NCBI RefSeq assembly: GCF_040267685.1
Contig: NZ_CP158367.1
Location: 1,488,001-1,552,000 of the forward strand
Length of the DNA: 64,000 bases
Origin: Proteinivorax tanatarense
GTDB lineage: Bacteria > Bacillota > Proteinivoracia > Proteinivoracales > Proteinivoracaceae
Direction of reading: 5' to 3'
Both the position numbers and the translations under genes were made by a program. Shown here in pieces: positions 16,646 to 25,479 of the stretch; the stretch's first letter is position 1, and the number at the start of each line of letters is the position of its first letter. Under the pieces are notes generated by a model. The model searched no databases and was not told the DNA's origin. It was given only the letters and a program-made list of their open reading frames with translations.

Positions 16646-19192
16646 GTGGCTAAATCAAGTATTACACCTATGATTCAACAATATATAGATATAAAAAACG
16701 AGCATAAAGACTGCTTACTTTTATTTAGGGTAGGGGATTTTTACGAACTATTCTTTGAGGATGCTAAAATTGGTGCTAAAGCTTTGGAAATTGCCCTCAC
16801 ATCCAGAGACGGTGAAGACGGGATACCTCTTGCAGGCATACCTTGTCATGCTCTTGATACTTATCTAGCTAAGCTGTTAAGACAAGGTTATAAGGTTGCT
16901 ATATGTGACCAAGTTGAAGACCCTAAGCAGGCTAAAGGTATTGTAAAAAGGGAAGTAGTAAAAATAGTAACTCCCGGTACAATAATCGATGAAAACTTAC
17001 TTGATGCTAAAGACAACAACTTTATGTGTGCTTTAGCTTGCTATGGAAACAAAGCTGGATTGGCATTTGTAGATAATTCAACTGGCCAGTTTTTTTATAC
17101 AGAAGGGCGGTTAAGTTTTGAAAGCATAAATAGAATTATTTCTAAATATCTTCCTTCTGAATGTATAGTTAGTTCTGAGTTTCCACTTTTATCAAAGCTA
17201 CGTCGACTCACCTTAAATATTTCAATCCATGAAGTTAATGCAGAAGTCACTTCAGATTTTAATCCACTACTTGAACAAATTATTAACCATAAAGCTGGTC
17301 TGGAAGCTGTCAAATTACTAATCTGTTACTTAGCAGAGACTCAAAAAAACTCTTTAGCCCATCTTAATAAAATAGACTATATAAACCTAAATCAGTATAT
17401 GAATTTAGATTATACATCTATAAGGAACTTAGAGCTTATAACTACAATTAAAGAAAATAGAAAAAAAGGTTCCCTTCTTTCTGTTATCGATAAGACCGAA
17501 AGTGCTATGGGCGGTAGGAAGCTAAAACAATGGCTTTTAAGCCCTCTATTGAATATTGAAGAAATAAACCATCGTTTAAATATGGTTGATTCGTTATTAG
17601 AAGATGGGTTGCTTTTAAAAAACTTAAAAGACTGCATTGGTCAAATTTATGACTTAGAACGATTGTCAACTAAAGTGGCATACCAAACAGTAAACCCCAA
17701 GGACTTAGTGGCTTTAAAAAATTCACTACAAAAAATACCTCAAATAAAAGAACTACTTATAAAGTCAAACACAAAAAGTTTAGTTAGTTTAGCTAACAGA
17801 TTATGCAGCTTAGATAGATTGGCTAACATTATAGAACAAGGGATTGTTTCTTCGCCACCCACTACGATAAAAGACGGAGGAGTTATTAAACCAGGATTTA
17901 ACAAAGAATTAGATGATTTAATTTACACAGCAAATAATGGCAGAAAATTATTAGCAGAATATGAGGAAGAAGAAAAAACGAAAACTGGCATTAAATCTCT
18001 AAAAGTGCGGTATAATAAAGTTTTTGGATACTATATTGAAGTAACCAAAAGCAACTTAGATCTTGTTCCAGAAAGCTATATCAGAAAACAAACCTTAACT
18101 AATGCAGAAAGATATTATACCGAAAACTTAAAAAGATATGAGGAACTGATATTAGGAGCATCCGAAAAAATAATCCAGTTAGAATATGAACTTTTTTGTG
18201 AGATAAGAAGCTCTGTATTAGAATGTATTGAGGAAATACAAAACAATAGTAATGTTTTAGGAGAACTAGATTGTTTGTGCTCCTTCGCTACCTTGTCTAT
18301 AGATAATAACTACTGCAAGCCTAGGTTAAGTAATGACGATGAGATTTCCATAGTTAACGGAAGGCATCCAGTAATAGAAGAGACTATTGGGAGAAAAAAT
18401 TTCATATCTAACAACACTTTATTAGATTGTCAAGATAATCAGGTATTAGTAATCACAGGTCCCAATATGGCTGGCAAATCAACATATATGAGACAAGTTG
18501 CACTAATCACCCTTCTTGCACAAATTGGTTGTTACGTACCTGCTGAAGAAGCAAAGATTGGTATTGTAGACAGAATTTTTACTAGGGTAGGTGCAAGTGA
18601 TGACTTATCTTCTGGGCAAAGTACTTTTATGGTAGAAATGACAGAGTTGGCAAATATACTAAAAAATGCTACTTCCAAAAGTTTAATTTTATTAGATGAA
18701 GTAGGGCGAGGAACAAGCACTTTTGATGGCATGAGTATAGCACAAAGTGCCATAGAGTATTTACTAGAAAAAGATAAAATTGGTGCTAAAACTTTATTTG
18801 CTACCCACTATCATCAGTTAACTTCTTTGGAGGACAAGTTTAACGGGGTTAAAAACTATTCGATTGCCGTTCAAGAGAAAAATGATTCTATTACTTTTTT
18901 ACACTCTATTAAAAAAGGGGGAAGTGATAGAAGCTACGGTATACAAGTGGCCAAACTTGCAGGGGTTCCCTCTCCAGTAATTCAACGTTCCAATGATATT
19001 TTAAAAGTCATAGAAGAAGACTCTGTTACTAAAAAACAGGTAAGCACTACACAGCAAGATATATTTGATTTGATTGATAATAAAAATCAAGAGTTTATAA
19101 ATGAAATTAAAGATATTAATGTTGATGAAATTACACCTATGGAAGCGCTAATTATCTTACAGAAGTTACAAAAAAAGGTTAAAAATTGTTAA
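16646..19192 (+). CDS. mutS: DNA mismatch repair protein MutS
   Basis: MutS recognises mismatches and recruits MutL. The start is GTG 16646, because AGGAGGT (16630-16636) fits it; an in-frame ATG at 16625 lies upstream of that site. The 848 residues have the mismatch-wedge motif GDFYELFFEDA near residue 30, Walker A GPNMAGKST, LLDEVGRGTST and ATHYHQL. Length and order are normal for MutS1. mutL follows 14 bases later, so they are cotranscribed. Confidence 0.98.
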   Translation: MAKSSITPMIQQYIDIKNEHKDCLLLFRVGDFYELFFEDAKIGAKALEIALTSRDGEDGIPLAGIPCHALDTYLAKLLRQGYKVAICDQVEDPKQAKGIVKREVVKIVTPGTIIDENLLDAKDNNFMCALACYGNKAGLAFVDNSTGQFFYTEGRLSFESINRIISKYLPSECIVSSEFPLLSKLRRLTLNISIHEVNAEVTSDFNPLLEQIINHKAGLEAVKLLICYLAETQKNSLAHLNKIDYINLNQYMNLDYTSIRNLELITTIKENRKKGSLLSVIDKTESAMGGRKLKQWLLSPLLNIEEINHRLNMVDSLLEDGLLLKNLKDCIGQIYDLERLSTKVAYQTVNPKDLVALKNSLQKIPQIKELLIKSNTKSLVSLANRLCSLDRLANIIEQGIVSSPPTTIKDGGVIKPGFNKELDDLIYTANNGRKLLAEYEEEEKTKTGIKSLKVRYNKVFGYYIEVTKSNLDLVPESYIRKQTLTNAERYYTENLKRYEELILGASEKIIQLEYELFCEIRSSVLECIEEIQNNSNVLGELDCLCSFATLSIDNNYCKPRLSNDDEISIVNGRHPVIEETIGRKNFISNNTLLDCQDNQVLVITGPNMAGKSTYMRQVALITLLAQIGCYVPAEEAKIGIVDRIFTRVGASDDLSSGQSTFMVEMTELANILKNATSKSLILLDEVGRGTSTFDGMSIAQSAIEYLLEKDKIGAKTLFATHYHQLTSLEDKFNGVKNYSIAVQEKNDSITFLHSIKKGGSDRSYGIQVAKLAGVPSPVIQRSNDILKVIEEDSVTKKQVSTTQQDIFDLIDNKNQEFINEIKDINVDEITPMEALIILQKLQKKVKNC

Positions 19193-19206
19193 ATGGAGTT
19201 GGTCTG

Positions 19207-21084
19207 ATGAAAAATATCAATATACTCCCTTCAAGTGTAGCTAATAAAATTGCTGCAGGGGAAGTGGTTGAGCGCCCTGCCTCCATCGTAAAAGAACTTG
19301 TGGAAAACTCCATTGATGGACAAAGCAGTTTTATTGAAGTTTATGTTGAAAATGGAGGAAAAGATAAAATTGAGGTAGTGGATAATGGCATAGGCATAAC
19401 GAGCAAAGAAATCTCTTTAGCTTTTAAGCGTCATGCCACAAGTAAAATACAAAGTGAAAATGATTTAGATGGCATAAACTCTTTAGGTTTTAGAGGTGAA
19501 GCACTTCCTTCAATAGCTGCTGTAAGTAAGGTTGAGGTTCTAAGTAAAACAGCTTATGAAGATACAGGTGTTAAATTTAAGTTAGAAGGTGGAATCAATG
19601 AAGAGATTTTGCCTGCTCCTGCAAATGAAGGCACTAGATTTTTAGTTAATGACCTTTTTTTTAATACCCCAGCTAGAAAAAAATTTCTTAAAACAACGGC
19701 AACAGAACTGGGATATATAACAGATATTATAGGGAGATTTGTGCTATCTAATCCCGATATTTCTTTTAAACTCTATCATAATGATAGGAGACTTTTATCA
19801 TCAAGTGGAAATGGTAGCTTAAAGCAAGCTATTGCTGATGTATTAGGGGCAGCCACAGCCGAAAATACTTTAAAAGTAAACAGTAAGTCCGAAAAAATAG
19901 ATATTCAAGGCTATGTTGTAAAACCATCTATAACTAAAAGCAATAGAAGTGGTCAGTTTATTTTTATTAATAATAGAATTATAAAAAGCAAATTGCTAAC
20001 TAAAGCTATAGAAGATGGATACAAAACATTATTACCTCAGCATAGGTATCCAATTGCAGTTTTGAAATTATGGCTTCCTCCTAACATAATAGACGTTAAT
20101 GTTCATCCCTCAAAACAAGAAGTTAAATTTGATAATGAACGAACAATTTATCAATGTTTAAAAGCTGCAATTGATTCAGCCTTAATGGACAAACCTCTAG
20201 TGACAGAGTATAAATACTCCAAACTAAATAAAAGTGATAAGGGTAGCTTAACTAATAGTAACTCTTCAAAACCCACCTTTTCCCATCGGAATAATAATCG
20301 TTTGACAACCGAAAATAATGTGACGGAACAGTTATCTTATTTAGAAAAGTTAACTAAAAATAATTTTTCCAAAGATAAAGAATTTCATACTGACAGTTCT
20401 ACTGTACATGAAGGCGTAAATAATGATTTATCAACAAAGTCTGAAAAGTTACCAACAAAGCCTATATCTAAAAGTAAAATACAAACCCCTGAAATTATAA
20501 ATCCTTTTTTTACTTCGTTGCAAATATTGGGGCAGTTTAGCCAAACATATATTATATGCAAAGATACAGACAATATATATTTAATAGATCAACATGCTGC
20601 TCAAGAAAAAATATATTATGAAAAAGCTATTAGTCAATTAGGAAAACAAGTTTCCATTCAAACTGTAATACCAGAAACTATAAAATTAAATGGTGCACAA
20701 ATAAATATTATCGAAGAAAATAACTTAACTTTGAAAAAGCTTGGATTTGATATAGAAGTAATGGATGGTAATAACATTATGATAAGAGGGTTACCTTTTT
20801 TCGTTAACAAAACAGTGAGTATACAATTAATGCTAGATTCTTTGGAGGAAATATTTATTAATGATGAACTAAGTAGCTTAAAAAAATTTAAAGATGCCGT
20901 TTTAGCGCTAATCTCATGCAAAGGAGCTATTAAAGCTAACCATAAGCTGACCCACGAAGAAATGCAAAGTCTTTTAAATCAATTAAGCTATACAAGTAAC
21001 CCTTATAGTTGCCCCCATGGTAGACCAACGGTGGTATCTTTGGATAAAAAAAGTATAGAAAAGATGTTCAAACGGGTGAAATAA
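19207..21084 (+). CDS. mutL: DNA mismatch repair protein MutL, with endonuclease motif
   Basis: The start is ATG 19207 after GGAG, giving 625 residues. The N-terminal GHKL ATPase shows IAAGEVVERPASIVKELVENS, DNGIG and GFRGEAL. A variable Ser/Lys/Asn-rich linker occupies about 335-440. The C-terminal domain has DQHAAQEKIYYE, which fits the DQHA(x)2E(x)4E metal site of nicking MutL proteins, and CPHGRP. MutL should therefore nick DNA, as expected in bacteria lacking MutH. Confidence 0.97.
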   Translation: MKNINILPSSVANKIAAGEVVERPASIVKELVENSIDGQSSFIEVYVENGGKDKIEVVDNGIGITSKEISLAFKRHATSKIQSENDLDGINSLGFRGEALPSIAAVSKVEVLSKTAYEDTGVKFKLEGGINEEILPAPANEGTRFLVNDLFFNTPARKKFLKTTATELGYITDIIGRFVLSNPDISFKLYHNDRRLLSSSGNGSLKQAIADVLGAATAENTLKVNSKSEKIDIQGYVVKPSITKSNRSGQFIFINNRIIKSKLLTKAIEDGYKTLLPQHRYPIAVLKLWLPPNIIDVNVHPSKQEVKFDNERTIYQCLKAAIDSALMDKPLVTEYKYSKLNKSDKGSLTNSNSSKPTFSHRNNNRLTTENNVTEQLSYLEKLTKNNFSKDKEFHTDSSTVHEGVNNDLSTKSEKLPTKPISKSKIQTPEIINPFFTSLQILGQFSQTYIICKDTDNIYLIDQHAAQEKIYYEKAISQLGKQVSIQTVIPETIKLNGAQINIIEENNLTLKKLGFDIEVMDGNNIMIRGLPFFVNKTVSIQLMLDSLEEIFINDELSSLKKFKDAVLALISCKGAIKANHKLTHEEMQSLLNQLSYTSNPYSCPHGRPTVVSLDKKSIEKMFKRVK

Positions 21085-21854
21085 TGGGTATAATATGCAC
21101 AACTTCACAAAAGCCAACAGAAAAAATGAAACAAACTTCTAAAAAGATAGCTGAACTGGTTGACGGTAAATACGTACCAAGAAAGAACCTGGGGTCCCTA
21201 AATAGACACACTTATGTACTGGTAGTTACAAAATCTGCTGTTAATGCTTATAATAATGGAAAAAAATTCACTTTCCATCCTAGTATGGCAATGTTAAGAA
21301 TCAAAAGAATTGACAACAATGAAATAGATACTTTTACAAAGTTATTAGGAGACATATCAGGTTGGCGAGTTTTAGATTGTACTTTGGGATTAGGAGCAGA
21401 TACTTTAGTATTAAGTAAATTAGTAGGAAACACAGGTTTTGTAACCTCCCTTGAAAAATCCAAAATAATATACCAGGTTGTAAAAAGTGGATTTGAAAAC
21501 ATTATTTATAACTACCCAGAACTATACAGTTTATCCCGAAACGTCCGTTTAACGAATATTGACTTTAACAGGTATTTAGATAATGTAGAAAGGAATTCTT
21601 ATGATTTAATTTACTTTGATCCTATGTTTCAGAAGCCTTTAGAAAATTCCGCAGCAATTTCTTCTTTGCGAGGTATTGCTCACAGTAGCCGCAATTTAAG
21701 GCAAAGTATAACAAAAGCAAAAAGAGTAGCTAAAGAGGCGGTAGTTGTAAAAAATAACAAAAATTATCCTTTTAATTCTATAGGTCTTGATAATACTTTT
21801 ACCCTTCCCTCAAGTTCAGTTAGTTATGGAATTTACATAAAAAAGGAGGATTAG
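21084..21854 (+). CDS. Class I SAM-dependent methyltransferase
   Basis: The 256-residue protein has a Rossmann-type SAM motif LDCTLGLGADTLVLSK at about 98 and a catalytic-like YFDPMFQKP at about 178. The layout resembles the RsmJ/DUF548 group of rRNA or small-RNA methyltransferases, but the N-terminal 90 residues are different and the target is not assignable. It overlaps the mutL stop (TAATG), so it is translationally coupled, and miaA follows 2 bases later. Confidence 0.78.
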   Translation: MGIICTTSQKPTEKMKQTSKKIAELVDGKYVPRKNLGSLNRHTYVLVVTKSAVNAYNNGKKFTFHPSMAMLRIKRIDNNEIDTFTKLLGDISGWRVLDCTLGLGADTLVLSKLVGNTGFVTSLEKSKIIYQVVKSGFENIIYNYPELYSLSRNVRLTNIDFNRYLDNVERNSYDLIYFDPMFQKPLENSAAISSLRGIAHSSRNLRQSITKAKRVAKEAVVVKNNKNYPFNSIGLDNTFTLPSSSVSYGIYIKKED

Positions 21855-21856
21855 CT

Positions 21857-22786
21857 TTGGAAGAAAACTATTCTGTTATCTTAGGCCCAACTGCCAGTGG
21901 TAAAAGTTCTTTAGCTATGGATCTAGCTAAAGAAATAGATGGAGAGATTATTTCTGCTGATTCTGCACAAGTTTATAAATATATGGATATAGGAACGGCA
22001 AAACCCACTTCAAAAGAACAGTCACAGATACCTCATCATATAATTGATGTTATAGCACCAAATGAAATATTTAGCGTCTATGATTTCCAAAATCTAAGCC
22101 AAAAAGTTATTACTGAAATTAAAAAAAGAGGCAACTATCCAATAGTGGTAGGCGGTACTGGTCTTTTTGTTAGGGCACTTACAGAGGATTTTTCTCTGGT
22201 AGAAGTACCAGAAGATAAAGAGATAAGGTTCAAATATCAAGATATTGGTCAAAAAAAAGGTAATTATTATTTACATAGTCTTTTAAAAGACAAAGATGAA
22301 TATGCTTATAAAAAGTTACATCCTAATGATTGGCGACGTGTTATAAGAGCATTAGAAGTTTATGAACTAACTGGAAAGTCCATTTATCAACTTCAACAAA
22401 AAGATGAAGACATAGAGAACAAGCAGATAAATTTCTATGGTTTATGGATGAACCGTCAGCGTTTATACAGTAGAATAAATGCTAGGGTAGATCAAATGAT
22501 AAATGATGGATTAGTTGAAGAAGTAAAAACACTTTTGAAACTTGGTTTTTCTAAGGAGAGTAATGCTTTAAAGGCTATTGGATATCGGCAAGTTATTATG
22601 TATTTAGATAACCAAGTAGATTATAATGAAATGGTACGCTTGATTAAACGAGACACAAGACGATATGCCAAAAGACAACTTACCTGGTTTAGAAAAATGA
22701 ATAATATTACATGGTTTGACCTTGATCAGCGCAGTATCACAGAAGTAAAAACAGAAATTTTAAAGCAGCTGCAGGAAAAGTCATAA
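21857..22786 (+). CDS. miaA: tRNA dimethylallyltransferase MiaA
   Basis: MiaA transfers the dimethylallyl group to A37 of tRNAs reading UNN codons; MiaB then thiomethylates it. The 309 residues have the P-loop GPTASGKSSL, DSAQVYKYMDIGTAKP, GGTGLFVRAL and the C-terminal TRRYAKRQLTWFR block. TTG 21857 follows AAAGGAGG at a good distance. Genes flanking it (mutL, hfq) match the common bacterial order. Confidence 0.97.
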   Translation: MEENYSVILGPTASGKSSLAMDLAKEIDGEIISADSAQVYKYMDIGTAKPTSKEQSQIPHHIIDVIAPNEIFSVYDFQNLSQKVITEIKKRGNYPIVVGGTGLFVRALTEDFSLVEVPEDKEIRFKYQDIGQKKGNYYLHSLLKDKDEYAYKKLHPNDWRRVIRALEVYELTGKSIYQLQQKDEDIENKQINFYGLWMNRQRLYSRINARVDQMINDGLVEEVKTLLKLGFSKESNALKAIGYRQVIMYLDNQVDYNEMVRLIKRDTRRYAKRQLTWFRKMNNITWFDLDQRSITEVKTEILKQLQEKS

Positions 22787-22858
22787 TAAAAAAAGAATAT
22801 AAATAATAATAATTTCATGAAGGTTAAGAAAATTATGATTTAATTAGGAGGGAGCAGT

Positions 22859-23083
22859 ATGGGTAAAGCTCATAACCTGCAAGACTATTTTCTTAATTAT
22901 GTAAGAAGAGATAGTATCAAAGTTACTCTTTTATTAACAACTGGACAACAAATTAAAGGACTAGTAAAAGGTTTTGATCCATTTACAGTAGTCATCGAAG
23001 ATGGAGAGAAACAACAATTGGTTTATAAGCATGCTATATCCACCGTGATTCCCGAAAAAGAAGTAAATTTGATAAAAAATTAA
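22859..23083 (+). CDS. hfq: RNA chaperone Hfq
   Basis: The 74-residue Sm-like protein begins [18 protein letters not shown] and has the Sm2-type [10 protein letters not shown] motif, as in Gram-positive Hfq. It forms RNA-binding hexamers that pair small RNAs with mRNAs. The C-terminal tail is short. It sits in the conserved miaA-hfq order and ends in its own terminator. Confidence 0.97.
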   Translation: MGKAHNLQDYFLNYVRRDSIKVTLLLTTGQQIKGLVKGFDPFTVVIEDGEKQQLVYKHAISTVIPEKEVNLIKN

Positions 23084-23115
23084 GACTTAGGCATATGCCT
23101 AGGTCTTAATTTTTA
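23080..23115 (+). terminator. Terminator after hfq
   Basis: A 15-bp stem (23080-23094 with 23095-23109, one T-G pair at the 5' arm) overlaps the hfq stop and is followed by a T-run. Confidence 0.85.
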
Positions 23116-23177
23116 CTTTTGTTACATATACATTATTATGCAATGTAAAAACTTAATTACTATATGGAGATGGCTTT

Positions 23178-24101
23178 ATGAATAAAAATAAAATCTTGGC
23201 TAATGTAGAAAATGGGAAAATATCCCCAGTTTTTGCTTTAAAACAACTCAGAGGGGAGGATGAGCATAGAAACCACGCTTGCAAAGAGCAGCTTTGGGAA
23301 CTTGATCCTATTAAAGAATTGAACCAACTTGTTGGATTAGATAATGTAAAGCAACTAGTAACAGAAGTAACGGCCTTTTTATCAATCCAGAAACGTAGAA
23401 AGGAAGAAGGTCTCATAGCTGAACCAGTAGTAATGCACATGATTTTTAAAGGTAATCCAGGAACTGGGAAAACAACAGTAGCTAGAATATTTGGAAAAAT
23501 ATTTAAACACCTTAACTTTTTAGAAAAAGGGCATTTGGTAGAAGTAGAAAGAGCTGACTTGGTTGGGGAATACATTGGTCATACAGCCCAAAGAACTAAA
23601 GAAAAAATCAATGAAAGTTTAGGCGGAATTTTGTTTATTGATGAAGCTTACTCTTTAGCTCGAGGAGGTGAAAAGGATTTTGGCAAAGAGGCTATAGATA
23701 CATTAGTAAAAGCAATGGAAGATAAAAAAGATGAATTTATTTTAATATTAGCTGGGTACAGCTATCAAATGAACAATTTTCTCAACACAAATCCCGGCTT
23801 GAAATCGCGATTTCCAATTCATTTGAACTTTGATGATTACTCCGTCGCTAATTTAATGGAAATAGCAGATATGATGTTAAAAAATAGGCAGTATAAAATG
23901 TCTTCAAAAGCCAAAATAAAGTTATTTAAAATGCTTAAACAAAAAGAACAGCAAGATTTTTATAACTTTGCCAATGCTAGATTGGTTCGTAATATTATAG
24001 AAAAGGCTATTAGGCTACAAGCAGTGAGATTAGTTAACAAAAAGACTATAACCAAGGAAGAATTGTTAACTATTAATGAGATAGATATAAAGGACGAATA
24101 G
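23178..24101 (+). CDS. spoVK: Stage V sporulation protein K-like AAA+ ATPase
   Basis: SpoVK is a CbxX/CfxQ-type AAA+ protein needed for spore maturation. The 307 residues show LVGLDNVKQ, Walker A GNPGTGKT at about 95, the pore-type block VGEYIGHTAQRT, Walker B ILFIDEAYSL and a sensor with LKSRFP. The gene follows hfq, as in Bacillus. It is followed 12 bases later by a GTPase gene, probably in one operon. Confidence 0.92.
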   Translation: MNKNKILANVENGKISPVFALKQLRGEDEHRNHACKEQLWELDPIKELNQLVGLDNVKQLVTEVTAFLSIQKRRKEEGLIAEPVVMHMIFKGNPGTGKTTVARIFGKIFKHLNFLEKGHLVEVERADLVGEYIGHTAQRTKEKINESLGGILFIDEAYSLARGGEKDFGKEAIDTLVKAMEDKKDEFILILAGYSYQMNNFLNTNPGLKSRFPIHLNFDDYSVANLMEIADMMLKNRQYKMSSKAKIKLFKMLKQKEQQDFYNFANARLVRNIIEKAIRLQAVRLVNKKTITKEELLTINEIDIKDE

Positions 24102-24113
24102 GAGGAATATCTA

Positions 24114-24701
24114 TTGAAAGTGCTAGTGACTGGAAAACCAAATGTTGGAAAGACGATGTTTGTTCTAAATTTGGCCCAACACTATAATGTAAAAAATTTA
24201 ATATATATAATGAAATCAACAAATGGGATAAGTCATAAACGAAAACTGTCAATAAGAGACTGTAAAAAGTTATTAATCGATGACAAACCTAATTCCACCA
24301 AAAGCATATATGACTTTAAAATCCCAATAAAAAAAGGAAAAGGATATATTGAACTTTCAATGATGGATTCATGCGGAATCACTTCAGAAATCCACTCAGA
24401 CAAAATAGTTAGAGCTGGTATCGCTCAAGCAATTAGCCATTATAATAATAGTGACGCATTATTTCATGTGGTAGATAGTCATAATTACACAAAAATGTCA
24501 CCGGTTGATGAAGAAATATATGGTTTTGGAAGTGAATTAGGGTATTATCTTGTTCTTGCTAATAAAATTGATTTATTAAGTTCTGAAATGGCCCTTTCAA
24601 AAGTAAAAAATGATTTTAAAAACGCAATAGTTATACCAATTTCTGCAAAAGAAGGCAAAGGGTTTAAGGAGGTGTCTTACTATGTTAATAAAATTCTTTA
24701 G
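24114..24701 (+). CDS. Small TRAFAC-type GTPase of unknown role
   Basis: The 195-residue protein has the G1 loop GKPNVGKT at 7-14, a G3-like DSCG at about 84, G4 NKID at about 152 and G5 ISAKEG. The middle is divergent. It sits where Bacillus has the HflX GTPase (ynbA) between spoVK and ynbB, but it lacks the HflX N-terminal domain and glycine linker, so it is not HflX. It is closer in size to EutP-like GTPases, without clear membership. TTG 24114 follows AGGAGG. Its end overlaps the next gene. Confidence 0.75.
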   Translation: MKVLVTGKPNVGKTMFVLNLAQHYNVKNLIYIMKSTNGISHKRKLSIRDCKKLLIDDKPNSTKSIYDFKIPIKKGKGYIELSMMDSCGITSEIHSDKIVRAGIAQAISHYNNSDALFHVVDSHNYTKMSPVDEEIYGFGSELGYYLVLANKIDLLSSEMALSKVKNDFKNAIVIPISAKEGKGFKEVSYYVNKIL

Positions 24702-25245
24702 CTTACTATTAGTTTATATCTTTACAGGTATAGTTATAAAATATCTAGATGACTTTGTCGATGGTGATGCTGATAAAGATAATTTCCCGTATTTTTTGGT
24801 TCTATTTAGCTGTGCTACGCTAATATATGCTGAGTTAGCAATTTGTCTTTTATGGGCAGCATATGGGATTGGGATGATTCCAAACTTGAAAATAAAATAT
24901 GCTTATAATTTAAATGGCCTAATTGAATTGACAGTAATAACAATTGCTGGGTGCTTTGTTTTTGGGTTCTTAAATTTTATTTTTTATCTAATTTTGATGA
25001 TGTTTATTCAATTAACCGATGACTTGCTTGATCTACCTATCGATAAATTTGACAATAACTATGCTAAAAAGTATGGCGTTATAGAAATATCACTTCTTTC
25101 AGTAAACTGTTTGTTAATATTACTTTACTTAAATTTTTTGTATACTGTAGTTGCTCTTGTGGCATATGTGCTATTGCAGTGCTATTACTACTATAGGAGG
25201 CGAGCAAATGATGGGCAAAGTGATTTTAACCTTTTTAATGCTTAA
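24682..25245 (+). CDS. Integral membrane protein with acidic motifs
   Basis: The 187-residue protein has about five membrane helices. Two loops carry acid-rich stretches, YLDDFVDGDADKDN (about 21-34) and TDDLLDLPIDKFDN (about 112-125), which resemble the paired Asp motifs of UbiA-type prenyltransferases. It is shorter than that family (nine helices), so this is only a likeness. It overlaps the GTPase gene by 20 bases and its C-terminus overlaps the next small gene, indicating tight coupling. Confidence 0.65.
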   Translation: MLIKFFSLLLVYIFTGIVIKYLDDFVDGDADKDNFPYFLVLFSCATLIYAELAICLLWAAYGIGMIPNLKIKYAYNLNGLIELTVITIAGCFVFGFLNFIFYLILMMFIQLTDDLLDLPIDKFDNNYAKKYGVIEISLLSVNCLLILLYLNFLYTVVALVAYVLLQCYYYYRRRANDGQSDFNLFNA

Positions 25246-25408
25246 TACCGTCTTTTTAATTGGATATAGTGTAGGACGGAGAATGGGTTTAAAGCAAGGG
25301 GAAAAACAAGGGTACAACCAAGGGAAAGCCCTATTACGATTAAAAGCTAACACTAGTAGAACATGTCCAATTTGTAATAAAACCGCTTCAGGGGTAACCC
25401 GAAATTAG
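25208..25408 (+). CDS. Small membrane protein with a CPIC motif
   Basis: The start is ATG 25208, 7 bases after AGGAGG; a longer frame from 25151 lacks a ribosome site. The 66-residue product has one N-terminal membrane helix (about 4-18), a basic Lys/Gln/Gly-rich region (MGLKQGEKQGYNQGKA) and CPIC near the end, half of a zinc site. It could dimerise around a metal. It overlaps the upstream membrane gene by 38 bases. The function is unknown. Confidence 0.6.
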   Translation: MMGKVILTFLMLNTVFLIGYSVGRRMGLKQGEKQGYNQGKALLRLKANTSRTCPICNKTASGVTRN

Positions 25409-25437
25409 AGAAAATATTAAACTTAGCCATTATCCTA

Positions 25438-25446
25438 TGTTATAAT
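25438..25446 (+). promoter_or_regulatory. Extended -10 promoter of the YnbB-type gene
   Basis: TGTTATAAT, 33 bases before the start. The -35 region is weak. Confidence 0.5.
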
Positions 25447-25479
25447 AATATATAAACTAAATTTAATGGAGGGTTTAAC

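Noticed and set aside
24114-24701. HflX GTPase, as the position suggests
   Set aside because: It lacks the N-terminal HflX domain and is less than half the length; only generic G motifs are present.
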